NCBI GenBank assembly: GCA_947175295.1
Contig: CAMWMK010000019.1
Coordinates: 1-45,985 of the forward strand
Reading direction: 5' to 3'
Origin: an uncultured Porphyromonadaceae bacterium
Lineage (GTDB): Bacteria; Bacteroidota; Bacteroidia; Bacteroidales; Muribaculaceae
Length of the DNA: 45,985 bases
The notes beneath the pieces are model-generated. The model was not told where the DNA came from, made no database searches, and was given only the letters and a program-made list of their open reading frames with translations. Below, in pieces: positions 1-8,778 of the stretch; positions within the stretch are counted from its first letter, which is position 1, and the number at the start of each line of letters is the position of its first letter. A program made the translations under genes and the position numbers.

Positions 1-86
1 AATTCCGCAGGGTCAAGCTCAAACATAAAATCAGATGGGAATCTCTTAATATTTGTCTTTACAGCTCTTTTTATTGAGCATGACAT
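1..86 (-). pseudogene. ORF6N-domain protein remnant, runs off the left edge
   Basis: On the minus strand the bases from about 73 down to 1 translate as RAVKTNIKRFPSDFMFEL, which matches the conserved core of ORF6N (phage and mobile-element DNA-binding) domains, usually AV+RNI+RFP-DFMF-L. The residues upstream in the same frame do not look like the rest of an ORF6N domain, which normally has a further stretch of about 30 residues before this point. The first in-frame ATG is at 86. I infer a 5'-truncated copy; the downstream part lies outside the window, so an intact short variant is not excluded. Confidence 0.45.
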
Positions 87-166
87 ACAAAAAACTATCC
101 TACGATAAGAATTGGTTGACCGAAGAATGAGGAAAGCATAGCAAGGGTGGAGATCGTGAAGTTATG

Positions 167-693
167 CTCTCTACTGAGCCAACGGGTAATCTCGCTTTAC
201 CTTGAGAATGTATCTGATATTTGTTTTGCTACTCGGCTTATCGCTTGTTTAATGTCGTAGGCAGTGCCGGCAACGCCAAGGGAAGAATAAGCTCCTCGAC
301 AAGAAGCCACAGGTCTCCCGGTTTCGTAATCAATGAAATTCACTGTCACGACGGTTTCTTCCTGCTGAACATTAACGCCATATTTAACCAACAGCAGTTT
401 ATTACGCTGATTGGTAGACAACTCGTATATCCGTGCATCACTTACGAGTTTTAACCGAGAGTTCTCAACAGCGTCAAACAACAGTATCTCATACTCCATC
501 AACTCTGCCGGAATATGATAGGTATCGTTGTTAATAATTGACGCATATTCATACTTACTCAAATCTATGTTCTGAGACACTACCGTTTTAGATGTAGAAC
601 ACGAACACAGCAAGCAAAACGATAACAGAATAAATAGTACCTTTTTCATTGATCTATTATTAACGTTTTGTTCTCCACTGGCTCAATGGAGAG
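167..693. repeat. Imperfect inverted repeats flanking a lone lipoprotein gene
   Basis: The 15-mer CTCTCTACTGAGCCA at 167-181 is the inverse of TGGCTCAATGGAGAG at 679-693 with 13 of 15 matches. A third copy of TGAGCCA lies at 715-721. The two main arms bracket the lipoprotein gene. The right arm also forms a local hairpin with TCTCCA at 672-677, so part of the similarity may be leader structure. No transposase or target-site duplication is visible. Confidence 0.4.
197..649 (-). CDS. Hypothetical lipoprotein
   Basis: A 150-residue protein with a lipoprotein signal: charged start, hydrophobic stretch, and lipobox L-C-S-C with the lipidated Cys at residue 17, so it should be membrane anchored. 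The mature part has no motif I can name; it includes a stretch VNFIDYETGRPVASC typical of small Bacteroides lipoproteins of unknown role. It stands alone, between the ORF6N remnant and a gene-poor stretch, in DNA more AT-rich than the rest of the window, which suggests accessory origin. No consensus promoter was seen upstream; the leader can form a hairpin at 672-691. Confidence 0.75.
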   Translation of the reverse strand: MKKVLFILLSFCLLCSCSTSKTVVSQNIDLSKYEYASIINNDTYHIPAELMEYEILLFDAVENSRLKLVSDARIYELSTNQRNKLLLVKYGVNVQQEETVVTVNFIDYETGRPVASCRGAYSSLGVAGTAYDIKQAISRVAKQISDTFSR

Positions 694-1140
694 AGTTATT
701 ATAAAAAGAAGACGTGAGCCAACTATGCTATCCTTTGCATCGGTTTCTGAATTTACTACGTACACCAACTACAAGACAAGCACAACGCTTCTTAGCATAC
801 AAAAACACTCTGGGCTGAACAAATGCCAACCCTGATACAAAATTACACAAAAGAGTTGAAATACAAAAATGCCAAACACTGAAAATTCGTAAGCAACAGA
901 AAAAATATCTACAAAGAAGAAGTTCGCTTGTCAAGCTACCGAAATACTGAATCGTCGATATAATCATCCACCATGATGAAACGGCTTGTCGAGGAAGCCT
1001 CAATGTTTGCATCAATAAAAATGCATTTGCATACATCTCCAATCCCGGCAATAGGCTCTGTGGCAGTATCCGGTGAAACGACATTCAGACCACGATTCTG
1101 AAAATATATCGTGAATATTTCATCATTTATCATTAAATCT
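650..1140. other. Gene-poor AT-rich stretch, no convincing gene
   Basis: About 490 bases between the lipoprotein and the export-operon promoter. A minus-strand reading frame from ATG 1133 to 936 (about 65 residues, MINDEIFTIYFQNRG at its start) would be divergent from the export operon; it lacks a recognisable domain or promoter. A second, 118-residue frame at 728-1084 minus overlaps it in another frame and is rich in Cys and Phe, as expected of chance reading. The region may be a decayed gene, but I cannot say which. Confidence 0.35.
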
Positions 1141-1171
1141 TTTGCCAAACGGAGATTTTTTATTAATTTTG
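1141..1171 (+). promoter_or_regulatory. Promoter of the polysaccharide export operon
   Basis: TTTG at 1141-1144, a 19-base spacer, and TAATTTTG at 1164-1171 match the Bacteroidetes primary sigma-factor consensus TTTG-N19/20-TAnnTTTG. Transcription should begin near 1176, giving a leader of about 40 bases before the ATG at 1216. Confidence 0.8.
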
Positions 1172-1215
1172 CGGAGTATATACACTTTCACACTGAAAAC
1201 AATTAGTCTAAGGAT

Positions 1216-3594
1216 ATGAAGATAAGTCGTTTTTTAGTCCCACTTATGCTCCTTTTCGCTTTGCCGGCCATGGCACTGACTGATGAGCAAGTAATAACCT
1301 ACATCAAGACCCAGGCCGCCGCCGGGAAGTCGCAAAATGATATAGCAAAGGAACTTCTGGCCCAGGGCGTCACAGCCGACCAGATACAGAGGATCAAGGC
1401 TCAATATGAATCTGAGGAAAACACTCAGGCCAACCAGACCACAGGCACTGAGCTCAGCACGCGTCTCCGCAATGAAGTGGAGGAAAGCAAGCAAGACAAC
1501 CAGGCCATCAGCGACGTCGACAACAAAGCGTCAAACCTCAGCAAGACAATATATGGACATGACATCTTCAGTACCCGAGCCCTTACATTCGAGCCAAACT
1601 CCAATATGGCGACCCCGCAGAACTATCGTCTGGGTCCCGGCGACGAGGTGATCATCGACATCTGGGGAGTCAGCGAAGACAATATCCGCCAGACCATCAA
1701 TCCTGACGGTCGCATCATGATCTCGCAGCTCGGCCCTGTCTACCTGAACGGAATGACCGTAGCAGAAGCCAACAAAAACCTTAAGAACATCTTCGCGAAG
1801 AAATATTCCGGCGTAGGCACCGACACCGACATCAACCTCACACTCGGCCAGATCCGCTCGATTCAGATCGACGTCCTCGGCGAGGTACAGACCCCTGGCA
1901 CCTACCGCATCTCTCCCTTCTCCAACGTATTCCACGCCCTCTACAATGCAGGCGGCATCAACGATATCGGTACGCTGCGTAATATCGAGGTATACCGCAA
2001 CGGCAAGAAACTCGCCACCATCGACGTCTATGACTTCCTCTTCAAAGGCAAAGACGTAGGCAACATCCGCCTGATGGAAGGCGACGTGATCCGAGTGCCG
2101 TCATACAACCAGCTCGTGCACATCGAGGGCAATGTGAAGCGCCCGATGTTCTATGAGCTCAAGCCCAATGAAAACCTTGCCAAACTGATAGAATACGCCG
2201 GTGGCTTCACAGGCGACGCATACAGCGACGTAGTGCGCCTCATGCGCCTCAACGGCCTTGAAAAGGAACTCCATACCATTGAGAAAGCCGACTATGCATC
2301 CTACGGGCTTAAGGACGGCGACGTCATCTCGGTAGGCGTAGTGACCGATGAGTTCACCAATAAGGTGGAGATCGGCGGCTCCATATACCGCCCCGGAACA
2401 TACTCCATCACCAACAACATCAAGACCCTCAAGCAACTCATCAACACGGCGGAAGGCCTCACCGACGACGCTTATCTTGACCGCGCATTCATCTACCGCG
2501 AGAAGCCCGACCGCTCGCTTGAGGTGATGTCGTTCAACCTCGGCGACGTGATGGACGGCACCATGGCCGACATCGAGCTCCGTAAAAACGATATCATCAC
2601 CATCCTCAACGTAAACCAGCTTACGGAAAGAGGAGCGTTTACCATTCAGGGCCTCGTGAACTCCCCGGGTACATATCCCTATGCCGAAGGCACTACCCTT
2701 GAAGACCTCATCCTCCAGGCAGGTGGCCTCCGCGAAGGCGCCTCCACTGTGCGCGTCGACATCTCACGACGCATCAACGACCCGGAGGCTACCGACGCTT
2801 CCGACCAGCTTGCAGAAATCTTCACCGTCAATATCGAAGACGGCCTCGGCCGCGGCAAAGACAGGGAGTTCCTGCTGAAGCCCTACGACATGATCCAGAT
2901 CAGAAAGAGCCCTGACTACAGCGCACAACAGACCGTAGTGCTCAACGGCGAGCTCCTCTTCCCCGGCAACTATGTACTTGAGTCGAGAAACGAACGTCTG
3001 TCAGACGTAGTGAAGCGTGCCGGCGGTCTGCTTGAAAGCGCCTACGTAAAGGGCGCATACCTCCGCCGCCGCCTTACCGAAGACCAGCGAATGGTGAGAC
3101 AGGAGACAATGAAGCTCGCCTCCTCCCACAACCAGGCAAACGACAGCATCATCATCGACCCATCTTCCATAGCCACCAACTACATCATGGGTATCGACCT
3201 CCAGAAGGCGCTCGACAACCCCGGAAGCACCAACGACGTAGTGCTCCAGGCAGGCGACGAGCTGTTCGTACCGGAATTCCAGAGCACCGTAAAGATCACA
3301 GGCGATGTGCTCTACCCCAACACTGTGGTGTATGAAAAAGGCAAGAAACTCAAGCACTATATCGAGCAGGCCGGCGGTTATGGCGAGAACGCACGCAAGA
3401 AGAACGCCTTCATTGTCTATATGAACGGTACGGTGGCGAAGGCAAAAGGCAACTCCACCATCGAACCGGGATGCCAGATCATCGTGCCTACGAAGCCCGA
3501 CCGTCCGTTTGACTGGAACAAGATTGTCGGCATGGGTACCACCCTCGGTGCGCTCGCATCGCTTGTATCGTCGATCGTAGTACTCACCAAATAA
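1216..3594 (+). CDS. SLBB-domain polysaccharide export protein (Wza-like)
   Basis: A 792-residue outer-membrane polysaccharide export protein. Residues 1-20 are a signal peptide ending AMA; there is no lipobox. Residues 21-65 form a short helical domain, 134-214 the polysaccharide export domain (NYRLGPGDEVIIDIWG start), then at least six SLBB-type repeats, each opening with a block such as IDVLGEVQTPGTY (about residues 218, 305, 385, 476, 577 and 693). A hydrophobic C-terminal helix covers about 768-791. The family forms the outer-membrane channel for capsule or exopolysaccharide, working with a Wzz/Wzc-type inner-membrane partner, which is the next gene. It is about twice the length of E. 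coli Wza because of the extra SLBB repeats, as is common in Bacteroidetes. Confidence 0.92.
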   Translation: MKISRFLVPLMLLFALPAMALTDEQVITYIKTQAAAGKSQNDIAKELLAQGVTADQIQRIKAQYESEENTQANQTTGTELSTRLRNEVEESKQDNQAISDVDNKASNLSKTIYGHDIFSTRALTFEPNSNMATPQNYRLGPGDEVIIDIWGVSEDNIRQTINPDGRIMISQLGPVYLNGMTVAEANKNLKNIFAKKYSGVGTDTDINLTLGQIRSIQIDVLGEVQTPGTYRISPFSNVFHALYNAGGINDIGTLRNIEVYRNGKKLATIDVYDFLFKGKDVGNIRLMEGDVIRVPSYNQLVHIEGNVKRPMFYELKPNENLAKLIEYAGGFTGDAYSDVVRLMRLNGLEKELHTIEKADYASYGLKDGDVISVGVVTDEFTNKVEIGGSIYRPGTYSITNNIKTLKQLINTAEGLTDDAYLDRAFIYREKPDRSLEVMSFNLGDVMDGTMADIELRKNDIITILNVNQLTERGAFTIQGLVNSPGTYPYAEGTTLEDLILQAGGLREGASTVRVDISRRINDPEATDASDQLAEIFTVNIEDGLGRGKDREFLLKPYDMIQIRKSPDYSAQQTVVLNGELLFPGNYVLESRNERLSDVVKRAGGLLESAYVKGAYLRRRLTEDQRMVRQETMKLASSHNQANDSIIIDPSSIATNYIMGIDLQKALDNPGSTNDVVLQAGDELFVPEFQSTVKITGDVLYPNTVVYEKGKKLKHYIEQAGGYGENARKKNAFIVYMNGTVAKAKGNSTIEPGCQIIVPTKPDRPFDWNKIVGMGTTLGALASLVSSIVVLTK

Positions 3595-3622
3595 CACTTC
3601 CACGATAAACCCATACATTCCA

Positions 3623-4804
3623 ATGGCGAATACAAAAGATCCAAATATGGCTGACGACGAAATAATGCTCCGCACTACCAATCAGCCCAACTTCGACCAA
3701 TACCGTGACGACGAAGACGACGAGAAGGAAATAGACCTTCTTGAGCTTGCGATGAAGCTCTGGAACCAGAAAAAGAAAATCTGCCTATGGTGTTTCATCG
3801 GAGCGATCGTCGGACTCGTGATAGCATTCAGCATTCCGAGGGAATACGACTCCTCAGCTACCCTTGCCCCCGAGATGGGCAACAGCTCCAGCAAGATGAG
3901 CGGAAGCCTCGGAGCCATGGCCGCTATGGTGGGACTCTCCGGAACCCAGCAGATGGGCTCGGATGCCGTCAACCCGATGCTCTACCCCGACGTAGTAAGC
4001 TCGGTGCCTTTCCTCTACGGACTTTTCGACGTCCAGGTGGAAGACATCAAGGGAGATAAGAAAATGACGGTGCAGGAGTATGTGCAGGATGAGCTTAGGG
4101 CTCCATGGTGGTCGGCTATCCTTGGCGCTCCTTTCAAACTGATCGGCCTTCTGCGCTCAAGCGATGACGAAGGCGAAGGCGATGGCGGAGAAGAGACACG
4201 CGCCTTCCGCCTGACTAAGGAAGAGTTTGACATCGTAGAGGCGCTATCGAAGAGAATCACTGCATCGGTAGACCAGAAGACCGCCGTCATCACCATCGGC
4301 GTGACCATGCAGGACCCGATGGTGACCGCCATGCTGGCAGACACAGTCGTAAACCGTCTACAGGAATTCATCACCGACTACCGCACCAACAAGGCCCGCA
4401 AGGACCTCGAATACGCGGAAACGCTCAACGAGGAAGCCAAAACCAACTACTACAAGGCACAGCAGGCATACGCCGACTATCTCGACCGCAACAACGGCCT
4501 TATCCTCCACTCGGCTTCGACCACAAGGGAGCGTATGCAGAATGAGGCCACACTGGCATTCAACCTCTACAACCAGACTGCCCAGCAGGTGCAGATGGCC
4601 AAGGCGAAAGTGCAGGAAAACACTCCCGTCTACGCCATAGTGTCGCCTCCGACGGTGCCCATCAAGCCCTCCGCTCCCCGCAAGGCACTTATCCTGGTAG
4701 GTTTCGTTTTCCTTGCCTTTGTGGCCAGTGCGGCCTGGATCCTCTACGGACAGCCGATGCTCGCCGAAATGAAGAACAAGAAACTTGAATCAAACGACAA
4801 GTAA
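3623..4804 (+). CDS. Wzz-like chain-length determinant protein
   Basis: A 393-residue inner-membrane protein of the Wzz/polysaccharide co-polymerase family. It has an acidic cytoplasmic N-terminus, a first membrane helix at about 53-71, a large periplasmic region with coiled-coil stretches at about 260-320, the proline-rich motif PIKPSAPRKA just before the second helix at about 354-376, and a short charged tail. No Wzc-type tyrosine kinase domain is attached. It lies 28 bases after the SLBB gene and ends where the peptidase gene begins, so the three form one operon. Its role should be to set polymer length and couple synthesis to the SLBB export channel. Confidence 0.88.
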   Translation: MANTKDPNMADDEIMLRTTNQPNFDQYRDDEDDEKEIDLLELAMKLWNQKKKICLWCFIGAIVGLVIAFSIPREYDSSATLAPEMGNSSSKMSGSLGAMAAMVGLSGTQQMGSDAVNPMLYPDVVSSVPFLYGLFDVQVEDIKGDKKMTVQEYVQDELRAPWWSAILGAPFKLIGLLRSSDDEGEGDGGEETRAFRLTKEEFDIVEALSKRITASVDQKTAVITIGVTMQDPMVTAMLADTVVNRLQEFITDYRTNKARKDLEYAETLNEEAKTNYYKAQQAYADYLDRNNGLILHSASTTRERMQNEATLAFNLYNQTAQQVQMAKAKVQENTPVYAIVSPPTVPIKPSAPRKALILVGFVFLAFVASAAWILYGQPMLAEMKNKKLESNDK

Positions 4805-5758
4805 TTGAACAGCATAAAGACCATACTCATTTCTCTCGCGGCCATAGCCGCAGGCACTTCCGCCACAAGAGCCGACGAACTGTCGGACCTTGTGGCGGCT
4901 GTCGCTGCCGACCTGCAGAAGCAGCAGATGGCCAAAGACGTAGCTCCGTCGCCGCTCTTCGACGCAGGGAAACAACACTACAGACCGAAAGGAAAAGAGA
5001 AGAATATCGACTCCAAAACACTCGACGGCATATTCAGCTCAATGAAGCGCGAGGCTTTCCGAAATATGCGCCGCGAATTATTTCAAGAAGACGACGATGC
5101 ATTCGAAGGCTTAGCAGACGGATACATACCTCCGACATTGGGAAGGGCGGATTTCTACCGCCCGGTGCCAGGCATCATCACCTCACTCTACGGATGGAGG
5201 CCTAAATTCCAGCGCATACACCATGGCATCGACCTGAGCCTCCAGATAGGCGACACAGTGAGGGCCGCCTTAAGCGGCACCGTAGAGACCATCGCCTATG
5301 ACCACGGAGGCTACGGCCACTATGTAGTGATGACGCATCCCGACGGCATGCAGACGCTCTACGGACATCTGCAGTATCCCATCGTAGGGCAAGGACAGTT
5401 CCTTTATGCAGGGCAGCCCCTTGGAATAGGAGGCAATACGGGCAACAGCACAGGCCCTCACCTCCACTTCGAAGCCCGCATAGAAGGATCGGCCGTAGAC
5501 CCGATGCTGCTTTTTGATTTCTACGGCAGGGAGCCGGCATACTACGCTGAAGAGCCGACACCAAAGCCTCAGAAAGGGCCGGTATATTCCCACCAGTCGA
5601 AGTCGCTCAAGAAAGAAGCAACGTATATCGTACGCTACGGCGATACTCTTGAAAGCATAGCGAGGCAGGCAGGCATGTCGGTGATGCGGCTATGTCAACT
5701 CAACATGCTCCAGCAGTCCGAACCGCTTACAATAGGCCGGATGCTGAATCTGCATTGA
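4805..5758 (+). CDS. M23 peptidase with C-terminal LysM domain
   Basis: A 317-residue secreted peptidoglycan hydrolase. Residues 1-23 are a signal peptide. The LytM/M23 fold spans about 120-235 with the H-x3-D motif at H139 and D143, YGH at 186-188 and HLH at 219-221, so all zinc and catalytic residues are present. A LysM peptidoglycan-binding domain covers 272-316. The start is a TTG placed directly after the TAA stop of the Wzz gene (TAATTG), which fits translational coupling; no better ATG precedes the signal peptide. Position in the export operon suggests it opens peptidoglycan for the export machinery (inference). It converges on the GH115 gene, 20 bases away. Confidence 0.88.
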   Translation: MNSIKTILISLAAIAAGTSATRADELSDLVAAVAADLQKQQMAKDVAPSPLFDAGKQHYRPKGKEKNIDSKTLDGIFSSMKREAFRNMRRELFQEDDDAFEGLADGYIPPTLGRADFYRPVPGIITSLYGWRPKFQRIHHGIDLSLQIGDTVRAALSGTVETIAYDHGGYGHYVVMTHPDGMQTLYGHLQYPIVGQGQFLYAGQPLGIGGNTGNSTGPHLHFEARIEGSAVDPMLLFDFYGREPAYYAEEPTPKPQKGPVYSHQSKSLKKEATYIVRYGDTLESIARQAGMSVMRLCQLNMLQQSEPLTIGRMLNLH

Positions 5759-5778
5759 GGGTAGTGAGTTGCGAGAAT

Positions 5779-8292
5779 TTAATTCTGAGCTACCGGAAAC
5801 AGATAGAAGCGGCGATTCGGATCGGGATCCCACATCCATTGGTCGATGACAATATTGTCGTCGACCGCTTTTATTTCCAGAGTATGCTTTCCCGGCTTCA
5901 ACGAGACAGGAATGCTGCGGACGGCCTGTCCGCGCAATACGTTGCGTTTCCACTGCTCCGAGCGGAAAGGTTCTTTAAGGTTGAACTCAACGGGAGCATC
6001 ACCGTCGATGCTTACGCTGAAACGCACTTCCTTCCCGTCGATGGCATGAGTGGGGATGACAGCTATCCTTATGACGCCTTCGCCTCCCTGATCGACATTG
6101 AAATCGTAGCCTACGCTGCTTCCCTTGCCGAGGGCCACGGCATTCATGCTGTGGCCGAGCATGCCGACAGCCTCCGCCTTTCCCTTCACACGCACATAGG
6201 AATCCGCATTAGCCGCTATGACATCTCCGGCTTCCGGAAGCCTGGGGTTGCCTGCATCGGGAGAAGGATAGCGCATCATCTCCTGCTCTGTGAGCATAAT
6301 CGGTAGCGACGGGGCCGCAAACACCGGAAGATCACGCGGACGCATGTCCATGCTCCCTTTCCATTTCCCGTCAGACACCACGTCATTGTAATACTCCGTA
6401 AGTTTCCTTACCTCCTGATATGCCCTTTGGCTCTCAGCACACGCCTGCTTGATACGCTCCTCAAGTGCGAATCGGTCGGCGACGCCATTGCGTCCCGAAG
6501 CCAGCGCACGGGCCTCCTGAGCCTTAAGCAGCGAGCGGGCGTGGGCTGCCGAAGCACATACCGGATATATGACAGCGGCGTAGTAAGCGTCATACAGCGA
6601 AGGATCGACAAACTTAGTAGCATAGTCCACTACATATGACGCCCTGTCGAATTCCTCTACATAGCGCTGCAGTTCATTGCCAAATTCCTTTGGATTGAAT
6701 TCAGAAGAGCTTACCGGAGTAAGGCGGCGCTCATAGAGGTTACGGTCTTTCTCCACCTGCGACCATCCCATGAATTCCGGCCTGCGCTCTCCGCAAAGCC
6801 TATAGAAGTCGTGCATCACAGGGAAAATCAATTCAGCCGCCTGCTCTCCGAACTGGCGTGTCAGCCACGCCTTATAGTGGCTGCGAAGCGTCGAGGCATC
6901 CACACCGTCGATATTCCACGCCATGTCCATGAAGAGTTCGAGGTCATATCCGGCCACTTTCGGATCGTGTACATTGGCTATCCAGAGCTTCCTGACGTTG
7001 TTGTCGTAGGCCTGACGCATCTGGTGCCATATAAGGCCCGGCTGCGTAGTGGTCAGCCATAGATAGTCGTGTGGCTGCCCCCAGTAGCTTAGATGATAAT
7101 AAACCCCTCCCCCACCGGAACGTTTCTGCTCTTCAGCGTCGCTAAGGCGTGTCAGATAGCCATGGTTGTCGTCACACCACATCAGAGTGACATATTCCGG
7201 CACTTTGAGTCCCATCTCATAGAGTTCGAGCACTTCCTTGTAGGGGACGAATATCTGGTCCTGCTCCGAGGGATCGCCAACATTCTCAGCCAGCAGGCGC
7301 TGCTGGTCGTCGATGACCTGCTGCAGACCCTCGAATTTCTCTTCCGTGGTCTTATATCCCTCCATAGAGCTGTCGTGTATGCCGCGCATGCCTATGGTGA
7401 AGATATTGCCTCCTTTAGAGTCTTTCACCTGCTGAAGGCGCTCTTTCCAATAGCGGTGCACCTCGTCGCGGTTGGTCTTATAGTTGAAGCGTCCGCGCTC
7501 CGACACATTCCATTCGCCTACGTTGTTGCGCAGCATCGGCTCGCAGTGCGAAGTGCCTATGATGATGCCGCAACTGTCGGCCTGCTCCTTGGCTCCCTCC
7601 ACGAAGAAGAACGCCGTAGTGCCTTCATGCATGGCTGGCCAGAGGGTATTGCCGCGAAGACGAAGGAGGAGCTCGAAGATCTTCCTATACGTCTTGGCTC
7701 CTATCTCAGTCTTTGACGAAGGCTCGAAGTTGAGATGGCTCCAAGGCCGGAGCGACCAGTCTTCGTCGTTGATGAAGATTCCACGCCGTTCTACCGAAGC
7801 ACCCTGCATGTCGGAATAACCGTCTGCCATCTCAAGCGATTCCTGCTTTGCCGGAGTCACGTCGCCCCACCATATCCAGGGAGAGACACCGGCCTTACGC
7901 GACATCTCGAGAAGTCCGTAGGCCGTACCCCGTCCATTCGCGCCGGCTATGTGGATCACTCCGTCTTTTTCCTTGATGGCGAAGCCGTCGGTAAGCGACT
8001 TAAGCCGCTTTATGTCGATTCCTGCTGCCTTGGCGCCCTTCAAGTCGGCATCCGAGGCAGTATCCAGCTGATACAGACGGATGCGTGCGGATGAAGCATC
8101 GGAAAGAGCTGCAGGCTGCCCTGTCACAGCCGCCATATCGTCGGAAAACATTCCCGCCGCCACAGCGACTACGGGATCGGCGCCCCGGGGAATGGAGAGG
8201 GAGACAGGGGAAGAGCCGTCATACCACGTCATGGCGCTCCCCGGTATGGAGAGAGAAGCAAGGGAATAGAGAAGCAGATGTCTAAATTTCAT
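5779..8292 (-). CDS. GH115 family alpha-glucuronidase
   Basis: An 837-residue secreted glycoside hydrolase of family GH115, whose characterised members remove (4-O-methyl-)glucuronic acid from xylan side chains. A signal peptide covers about 1-20. The family hallmark RRGIFINDEDW followed by LRGNTLWPAMHEG lies in the first third, and a beta-rich C-terminal domain ends the protein. I chose the ATG at 8292; an upstream in-frame TTG at 8304 would add four residues in front of the signal peptide. It follows xseB by about 50 bases and may be co-transcribed with it. No SusC/SusD pair lies nearby, so it is not in an obvious polysaccharide utilisation locus. Confidence 0.9.
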   Translation of the reverse strand: MKFRHLLLYSLASLSIPGSAMTWYDGSSPVSLSIPRGADPVVAVAAGMFSDDMAAVTGQPAALSDASSARIRLYQLDTASDADLKGAKAAGIDIKRLKSLTDGFAIKEKDGVIHIAGANGRGTAYGLLEMSRKAGVSPWIWWGDVTPAKQESLEMADGYSDMQGASVERRGIFINDEDWSLRPWSHLNFEPSSKTEIGAKTYRKIFELLLRLRGNTLWPAMHEGTTAFFFVEGAKEQADSCGIIIGTSHCEPMLRNNVGEWNVSERGRFNYKTNRDEVHRYWKERLQQVKDSKGGNIFTIGMRGIHDSSMEGYKTTEEKFEGLQQVIDDQQRLLAENVGDPSEQDQIFVPYKEVLELYEMGLKVPEYVTLMWCDDNHGYLTRLSDAEEQKRSGGGGVYYHLSYWGQPHDYLWLTTTQPGLIWHQMRQAYDNNVRKLWIANVHDPKVAGYDLELFMDMAWNIDGVDASTLRSHYKAWLTRQFGEQAAELIFPVMHDFYRLCGERRPEFMGWSQVEKDRNLYERRLTPVSSSEFNPKEFGNELQRYVEEFDRASYVVDYATKFVDPSLYDAYYAAVIYPVCASAAHARSLLKAQEARALASGRNGVADRFALEERIKQACAESQRAYQEVRKLTEYYNDVVSDGKWKGSMDMRPRDLPVFAAPSLPIMLTEQEMMRYPSPDAGNPRLPEAGDVIAANADSYVRVKGKAEAVGMLGHSMNAVALGKGSSVGYDFNVDQGGEGVIRIAVIPTHAIDGKEVRFSVSIDGDAPVEFNLKEPFRSEQWKRNVLRGQAVRSIPVSLKPGKHTLEIKAVDDNIVIDQWMWDPDPNRRFYLFPVAQN

Positions 8293-8344
8293 TGATGTAG
8301 TCAAGGATAGTGTAATGATTTAATCTATGGGGCAAATCCTCTCA

Positions 8345-8554
8345 TTATCCGATGGAGTCGGAGAGAGTCTCAAGGCATTTCCTTACCTCTTCGTCGGTCT
8401 TGAATAGTTTTTCCTTGCATATCTTAAGGAGCTCAAGTGCCCTCGACGTAAGTGACGCCAGGGAATCGATGTCGCAGTCAGGACTCTGCATCTTGGCCGT
8501 GATGGCCTCCAGTTCGGCTATCGCCTCCGAATATTTCATTGTCTTTTTATCCAT
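8345..8554 (-). CDS. xseB: Exodeoxyribonuclease VII small subunit
   Basis: A 69-residue helical protein with the typical XseB pattern: Y-EAIAELE-I near the start and a leucine-spaced second helix ELLKICKEKLFKTDEEV. XseB binds the large subunit XseA to form exonuclease VII, which degrades single-stranded DNA. The xseA gene, often next to xseB, is not in this window. A consensus promoter lies 38 bases upstream. Confidence 0.88.
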   Translation of the reverse strand: MDKKTMKYSEAIAELEAITAKMQSPDCDIDSLASLTSRALELLKICKEKLFKTDEEVRKCLETLSDSIG

Positions 8555-8591
8555 ATTGCATTCACTTTATTCAATTTCTGATTTCCGACTT

Positions 8592-8623
8592 CAAAATTAA
8601 CGATTAAAATCCAAACAGGCAAA
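8592..8623 (-). promoter_or_regulatory. Promoter of xseB
   Basis: On the minus strand TTTG (8623-8620), a 20-base spacer and TAATTTTG (8599-8592) match the Bacteroidetes promoter consensus. The start should be near 8587, giving a leader of about 33 bases. Confidence 0.75.
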
Positions 8624-8763
8624 TAAGGAGGCACGATAAATCACGCCGAAACAATAAAAAACATCCGGAGGCTATTGACCAAGATGCTACAAAAGCTTCG
8701 ATTCGAGCTTTCCGCTTATATTTTTTTTAGACTTCGGATAAAGGCAGTTAGAGAAATTTTTAG

Positions 8764-8778
8764 TACTTTTGCATCATG
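8764..8778 (+). promoter_or_regulatory. luxS promoter -7 box; likely leaderless start
   Basis: TACTTTTG at 8764-8771 fits TAnnTTTG and ends only four bases before the luxS ATG at 8776. In Bacteroidetes the transcription start is a few bases after this box, so the mRNA would start at or within a base or two of the ATG. The -33 region lacks TTTG, so the box is the only evidence. Confidence 0.5.

Noticed and set aside
728..1084. 118-codon minus-strand frame in the gene-poor patch
   Set aside because: Cys/Phe-rich sequence without a domain, overlapping another weak frame; nothing supports coding.
8692..8728. Hairpin AAAGCT/AGCTTT followed by a T-run upstream of luxS, considered as a riboswitch or terminator
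   Set aside because: The stem is only six bases with an eight-base loop, the T-run is 10 bases away, no riboswitch core was recognised, and the luxS promoter box lies after it.
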